DNA of 64,000 nt. It comes from Nocardiopsis gilva YIM 90087. Its GTDB lineage: Bacteria; Actinomycetota; Actinomycetes; Streptosporangiales; Streptosporangiaceae. Below the pieces are notes generated by a model. The model did not search any database, was not told the DNA's origin, and was given only the letters and a program-made list of their open reading frames with translations. Positions within the stretch are counted from its first letter, which is position 1; every line of letters starts with the position of its first letter. Shown here one piece after another: positions 60,795 through 64,000 of this stretch. The stretch covers positions 2,666,001 to 2,730,000 of the forward strand of contig NZ_CP022753.1 of NCBI RefSeq assembly GCF_002263495.1. Reading direction: 5' to 3'. The translations under genes were made by a program, and so were the position numbers.

Positions 60795-62024
60795 AGTACT
60801 CCAGTTGTAGATCCGGCTTGCCCTGATCAGTCACCATTCACGGAGTTCAGTGACTTCCGGCCATGCTGATCTGGCCGTTCACCGCGCACACCAACGGCCA
60901 CCGCCCGATCATCGATGGTTGTGAAGACAACGAAAAAGCAGGCGGCGGCCGCAGCCACCAGCGTAGCGGCCCTGCGCTGGCCGCACCTGCCGAACGAACT
61001 CATCTCCACCGTCCCCGACCCACACCTGGCCCGTCCCGCGACCCGAGCTACCGCCTGTGACATACTCAGGGCCCTTCTCGCGCCGCTGACCCGCAAGAAC
61101 TGCCGGGCGCTGTCCGAGCACGCCGGACACCCTTCCCCCTACCGGATGCAGCACCTGCTCACCCGCGCCCGCCTGGACGAGGCCGCTGTGAGGGCCTGCC
61201 TGCGCGGCTACCTCATCACCTGCCTGGGCTCCAAGGACGTGGTCCTGGTCGTTGACGAGACAGGGGATTCCAAGAAGGGCTCCAGCACCGTGGGCGTCGC
61301 CCGCCAGTACACCGGTACCACCGGAAAGATCGACAACTGCCAGGTCGCGGTCTATCTCGCCTACACCACACCCGGGACCCACGCCCTCATCGACCACTGC
61401 GTCTACCTGCCCCGGGCCTCGGGCGAGGACCACGCCCGGCTCCAGGCGGCGGGAGTGCCCGCCGAGGTCGCCTTCGCGACCAAACCCGAACTGGCCAGGG
61501 AGATGATCGCCGCCGCGCTGGAGCACGCCCCAGCGGCGTGGGTAGCCGGCGGCGAGGTTTACGGACGCACCCCCGCCCTGCGCGAGTACCTGGAAGAACA
61601 CCGGGTCGGGTACGTGATGGCCATCGCCGCCACCGACCGGATCCCCGTCCCGCGCGGGCCGGTCACGATGAAGGAGCTGGCCGTGCTGCTGCCCCGAGCG
61701 GCTTGGCAGAAGCGCTCCGCCGGGGCCGGGGCCAAGGGGCAGCGCTACTACGCCTGGGCGCTCATCGGTGACCGCGTTGGGTCCGATGGGGTGCGGTGGG
61801 TTCCGCGAAGCCCGTCACCGGCCGGCCTCGGCGGGGCTGATCACGTTGACCTGCAACGAGATCGCCCATCTGCTGCACGCCCTGTTCCCAGCCCGCTCCA
61901 ACGACGAGCACGTCCTGGCCTGGTCGGTGTTCAGACGCTCCCACCAAGCACAGGCCCAGCGCTGCCGCTACCGTAGACAGGCAGTCCGAGAATCATGACA
62001 AACCGGATCTACAACTGGAGTACT
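60795..62024 (+). mobile_element. Decayed IS701-type insertion sequence with 22-bp terminal inverted repeats
   Basis: The element is bounded by AGTACTCCAGTTGTAGATCC (plus GG) at 60795-60816 and the exact complement at 62003-62024. The two ends remain perfect over 22 bases, while the transposase inside is broken. No clear target-site duplication is visible just outside. The internal spacing (1.23 kb) is shorter than a full IS701-type element (about 1.4 kb), in agreement with an internal deletion. Confidence 0.85.
60915..61998 (+). pseudogene. IS701-family transposase, inactivated by deletion and substitution
   Basis: The N part (MVVKTTKKQAAAAATSVAAL; DILRALLAPLTRKNCRALSE) and the first catalytic aspartate in VLVVDETGDSKKGSS are intact. 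The second aspartate, normally in GDEVYG, is Gly here (AGGEVYG). After YYAWALIGDR the frame changes and about 100 residues, including the catalytic Glu, are lost. The C-terminal tail (LITLTCNEIAHLLHALFPAR, VLAWSVFRRSHQAQA) then reappears in another frame up to 61998. So the enzyme cannot be active. Confidence 0.85.
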
Positions 62025-63783
62025 AGGTAAGGACCTGAGACCTGACGAGGTCCTGATAAAGGTCATCAGAGTCCATCAGCTCATCGTGGCGTCCGGTGAC
62101 CCGGACACGGCCGGACTCCATCACGATGATCCGGTCGGCCTGGCTTACTGTCGACAGCCGATGGGCGACCACAATGACGGTCGCATGCTCAGCGATTTCC
62201 GTGATGGTCCTCTTGAGTGCGGCCTCGTTCGCGGCATCCAGCTGGGATGTTACCTCATCCAGCAGCAGCACACGCGGCTTCCTCAGTAGCGCACGTGCGA
62301 TAGCGATGCGTTGCCGCTCACCGCCGGAAACGGTGGCACCCCGATGGCCAATCTCTCCGTCAAGGCCCCCGGGCAGGGTCGATGTGAGGTCGGTCAGCCG
62401 GGCGAGCTCCACTGCACGGCTAATTTCTTCCTCGGTTGCATCCGGCGCGGATATGGTCAAGTTCTCCCGCAGGGAGCCGTCGAAGACGGGGGAATCCTGT
62501 TCAACGTATCCAATATTCGAGCGAAGTTCGCGGAGCGGCCATTCGGTCACGTCCTTCCCGTCGATCGCTAAGCTTCCGTCGGCTGCGTCATAAAAACGCT
62601 CGATGAGGGAGAGGAGCGTTGTCTTTCCCGTACCCGATGGGCCGACGATAGCTGTGAGTCCCGGACCGTCGACGCTGAAGGAGACGTTGGTCAAGACGTT
62701 GGTGCTATCGGCGTCGTACGCGAAGTTGACTCGGTCGAATACGACAGTGGCCGGAGCGGGGGCGGCACCGCACGTCCGGTGGTCGGCCACGTCCAGTTCT
62801 GTCTCCGTCTCCAACAGAGCGGTCTCCTCGATGCGCCGCAGTGCGGCCAACCCGGTCTGCAGAACCGTGATACCGGAGAGAGTTGAGAAGACGGGCTGCA
62901 TGAGGTAAAAAATGAGTAGCAGATATGCGATCAGTGAGGATATCTCAAGCGCGTTCGAGCTCACCCGGGATGCCCCGACGGCGAGAACGATCAAGAACGC
63001 CAGGTTCACGGATATCCAGCCGAGTGTCCCGGTACCGGCCTGCCAGCCGGCAACTGCTACGCCCTTCCTCCAGGCTCGGTCTGCCACCGTGCCAAGTTGC
63101 GCCATCTCGGAATGCTCGGCGGAGAAGGATTTAAATGTCCGATAGGCTCCGAATACGCGCTCCAAACGTGCACCCATCTCACCCACCGCGCTTTGCGTGG
63201 CGAAAGCAGACTTGGCGAGGTGGGGGATGATTCTGGTGAGAATCAGGACTACTACGATAGCCACCGCGACTGTTATTCCAAACAGGACCGCGTCCAGATA
63301 GAACATGATCGCGAGGCCCAGTACGAGAAGCACAACTCCACTGACGAGTTGAGTTATGCTATTTGTTACTACGTTGCGCAACAGATTCGTGTCGGAGGTG
63401 ACACGGGAGATGAGGTCTCCAGGTTTCAGGCGATCCACCTCCGACATCCGCAGACGCAATAGTCGCGCGACCAGTTCGCGGCGGATGTGCAGGACAAGTG
63501 TGTGCGCCGTCCGCTCGAGGACGTAACCACCGAGCGCGGACATGAGCGCACTCACGAGTATCAAGCCGGAAAGGACAACCAACGACCTGGCGAGCGCATC
63601 GCCATTTCCCAGAGATTCGACAACGTACTTCGCAAATAGCGGCTGAGCCAATCCAACAGCCCCGCCCGCGAAATTCAGAACCCCGCCCAGGAGTAACGAG
63701 GTGCGATGCGCACGCAGTCGTGTCCACAATTTTCGTAGCGGCGGTGCGGAGGTTTCCGCTGCGTGCTTTGTCTTGCCGGTCAT
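62023..63783 (-). CDS. ABC exporter with fused membrane and ATPase domains (lower G+C, IS-truncated end)
   Basis: A 586-residue ABC half-exporter: six helices (about 25-320), then Walker A VGPSGTGKTTLL (about 375), signature VSGGERQRIAIAR (about 475), Walker B VLLLDEVTSQLD (about 500) and switch VVAHRLST (about 530). The type resembles peptide and RiPP exporters, but substrate is unknown. The stop TAG is formed at the very end of the IS terminal repeat (62023-62025), so the insertion probably shortened or replaced the natural C terminus (LYQDLVRSQVLT is now the end). ATG 63783 has AAGGGG upstream. G+C content is clearly lower than in the his region, suggesting horizontal origin. It is co-directional with the truncated gene upstream. 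Confidence 0.88.
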   Translation of the reverse strand: MTGKTKHAAETSAPPLRKLWTRLRAHRTSLLLGGVLNFAGGAVGLAQPLFAKYVVESLGNGDALARSLVVLSGLILVSALMSALGGYVLERTAHTLVLHIRRELVARLLRLRMSEVDRLKPGDLISRVTSDTNLLRNVVTNSITQLVSGVVLLVLGLAIMFYLDAVLFGITVAVAIVVVLILTRIIPHLAKSAFATQSAVGEMGARLERVFGAYRTFKSFSAEHSEMAQLGTVADRAWRKGVAVAGWQAGTGTLGWISVNLAFLIVLAVGASRVSSNALEISSLIAYLLLIFYLMQPVFSTLSGITVLQTGLAALRRIEETALLETETELDVADHRTCGAAPAPATVVFDRVNFAYDADSTNVLTNVSFSVDGPGLTAIVGPSGTGKTTLLSLIERFYDAADGSLAIDGKDVTEWPLRELRSNIGYVEQDSPVFDGSLRENLTISAPDATEEEISRAVELARLTDLTSTLPGGLDGEIGHRGATVSGGERQRIAIARALLRKPRVLLLDEVTSQLDAANEAALKRTITEIAEHATVIVVAHRLSTVSQADRIIVMESGRVRVTGRHDELMDSDDLYQDLVRSQVLT

Positions 63784-63819
63784 ATATTCATCCCCTTCGT
63801 TGAGTGGAATCACTCCCGT

Positions 63820-64000
63820 CTACGCGAACTTTCTTATCAGACGGCGTCCCGCCTCAGCCTTGGCATGCCATTCCGCCACCAGTTGATCCCATTCATCTCC
63901 GCCAAGGCCTCCATTGCGGCGGACGATGCCGTTCTCAATATGGATAAAAAATGGCGTGGCCTTGCGCGGGTTATACGTCTTTTCCAGTTCATGGCCGAGA
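63820..64000 (-). CDS. C-terminal part of an unrecognised protein (runs off the window end)
   Basis: About 60 residues of the 3' end of a reverse-strand gene, ending at TAG 63820: HELEKTYNPRKATPFFIHIE, then GLGGDEWDQLVAEWHAKAEA and LIRKFA. I do not recognise the family; the ending is helical and charged. Its stop lies 37 bases before the ABC exporter start on the same strand, so it is probably co-transcribed with it. A biosynthetic or tailoring partner of an exported small molecule is a guess only. G+C content is low here (TTTTTTATCC). Confidence 0.6.
   Translation of the reverse strand, partial: LGHELEKTYNPRKATPFFIHIENGIVRRNGGLGGDEWDQLVAEWHAKAEAGRRLIRKFA

Overview
The window is 64 kb of high-G+C actinobacterial chromosome. 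The gene order ileS - dksA/traR-like - lspA - rluD - dnaE - hisDCBHAF - hisI follows the conserved order seen in Streptomyces and its relatives. The many GTG starts, four-base overlaps, apparent leaderless promoters, XRE/DUF397 pairs and a translational ileS T-box also fit Actinomycetota. A member of the Nocardiopsaceae (Nocardiopsis, Streptomonospora or Thermobifida type) is my best guess, as inference only.

Layout. 1-4084: ileS 5' part with its T-box leader, a small acidic protein, a DksA/TraR zinc-finger protein, lspA and an RluD-family pseudouridine synthase. 4100-12796: accessory metabolism and regulation, comprising an EamA exporter with divergent LysR, a TPP-dependent acetolactate-synthase-like enzyme, an AraC-AzlC-AzlD operon, a GNAT, a PaaI thioesterase and an HTH protein. 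13237-18405: a secreted M23 peptidase with SH3 domain, then two tandem long-chain acyl-CoA ligases. 18458-27011: a probable biological conflict locus. It holds a trypsin-like protease fused to a VMAP-C-like region, a MoxR-type AAA+ ATPase, and a 1524-residue protein joining a vWA-like (SAV_2336-type) domain to an NB-ARC STAND NTPase and TPRs. A trypsin-co-occurring-domain protein lies nearby. 27290-33378: aldehyde dehydrogenase, an attenuator-controlled chorismate mutase, a secreted EEP-family phosphatase/nuclease, a flavin monooxygenase and an ArsR-type regulator. 33864-37151: a lower-G+C whiJ-like regulatory cassette (ATP-binding protein, a PLP aminotransferase homologue without its lysine, XRE, DUF397, Cys-rich microprotein). 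37441-46685: dnaE, PadR, DinB, several membrane proteins, YbaK, a LON-domain protein and ferritin.

46979-59662 is the histidine block: hisD (with two apparent frameshifts), hisC, hisB, a small membrane protein, hisH, priA, hisF. A peptidoglycan-binding protein, a heterodimeric ABC exporter and a SIS protein follow, then hisI with a tryptophan-associated membrane protein and an HGxxPAAW-type protein. The trp genes that usually follow are not present. Instead there is a CD225-like membrane protein, a decayed IS701-type element whose terminal repeat carries the stop codon of the next ABC exporter, and low-G+C DNA running off the end.

How the parts work together: the his genes make histidine from PRPP-derived intermediates, and PriA normally also serves tryptophan synthesis. 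The protease/MoxR/STAND operon looks like a sensor-chaperone-effector device. The whiJ-like cassette resembles developmental switches of filamentous actinomycetes. All functional statements are from reading the sequence; no database search was run.
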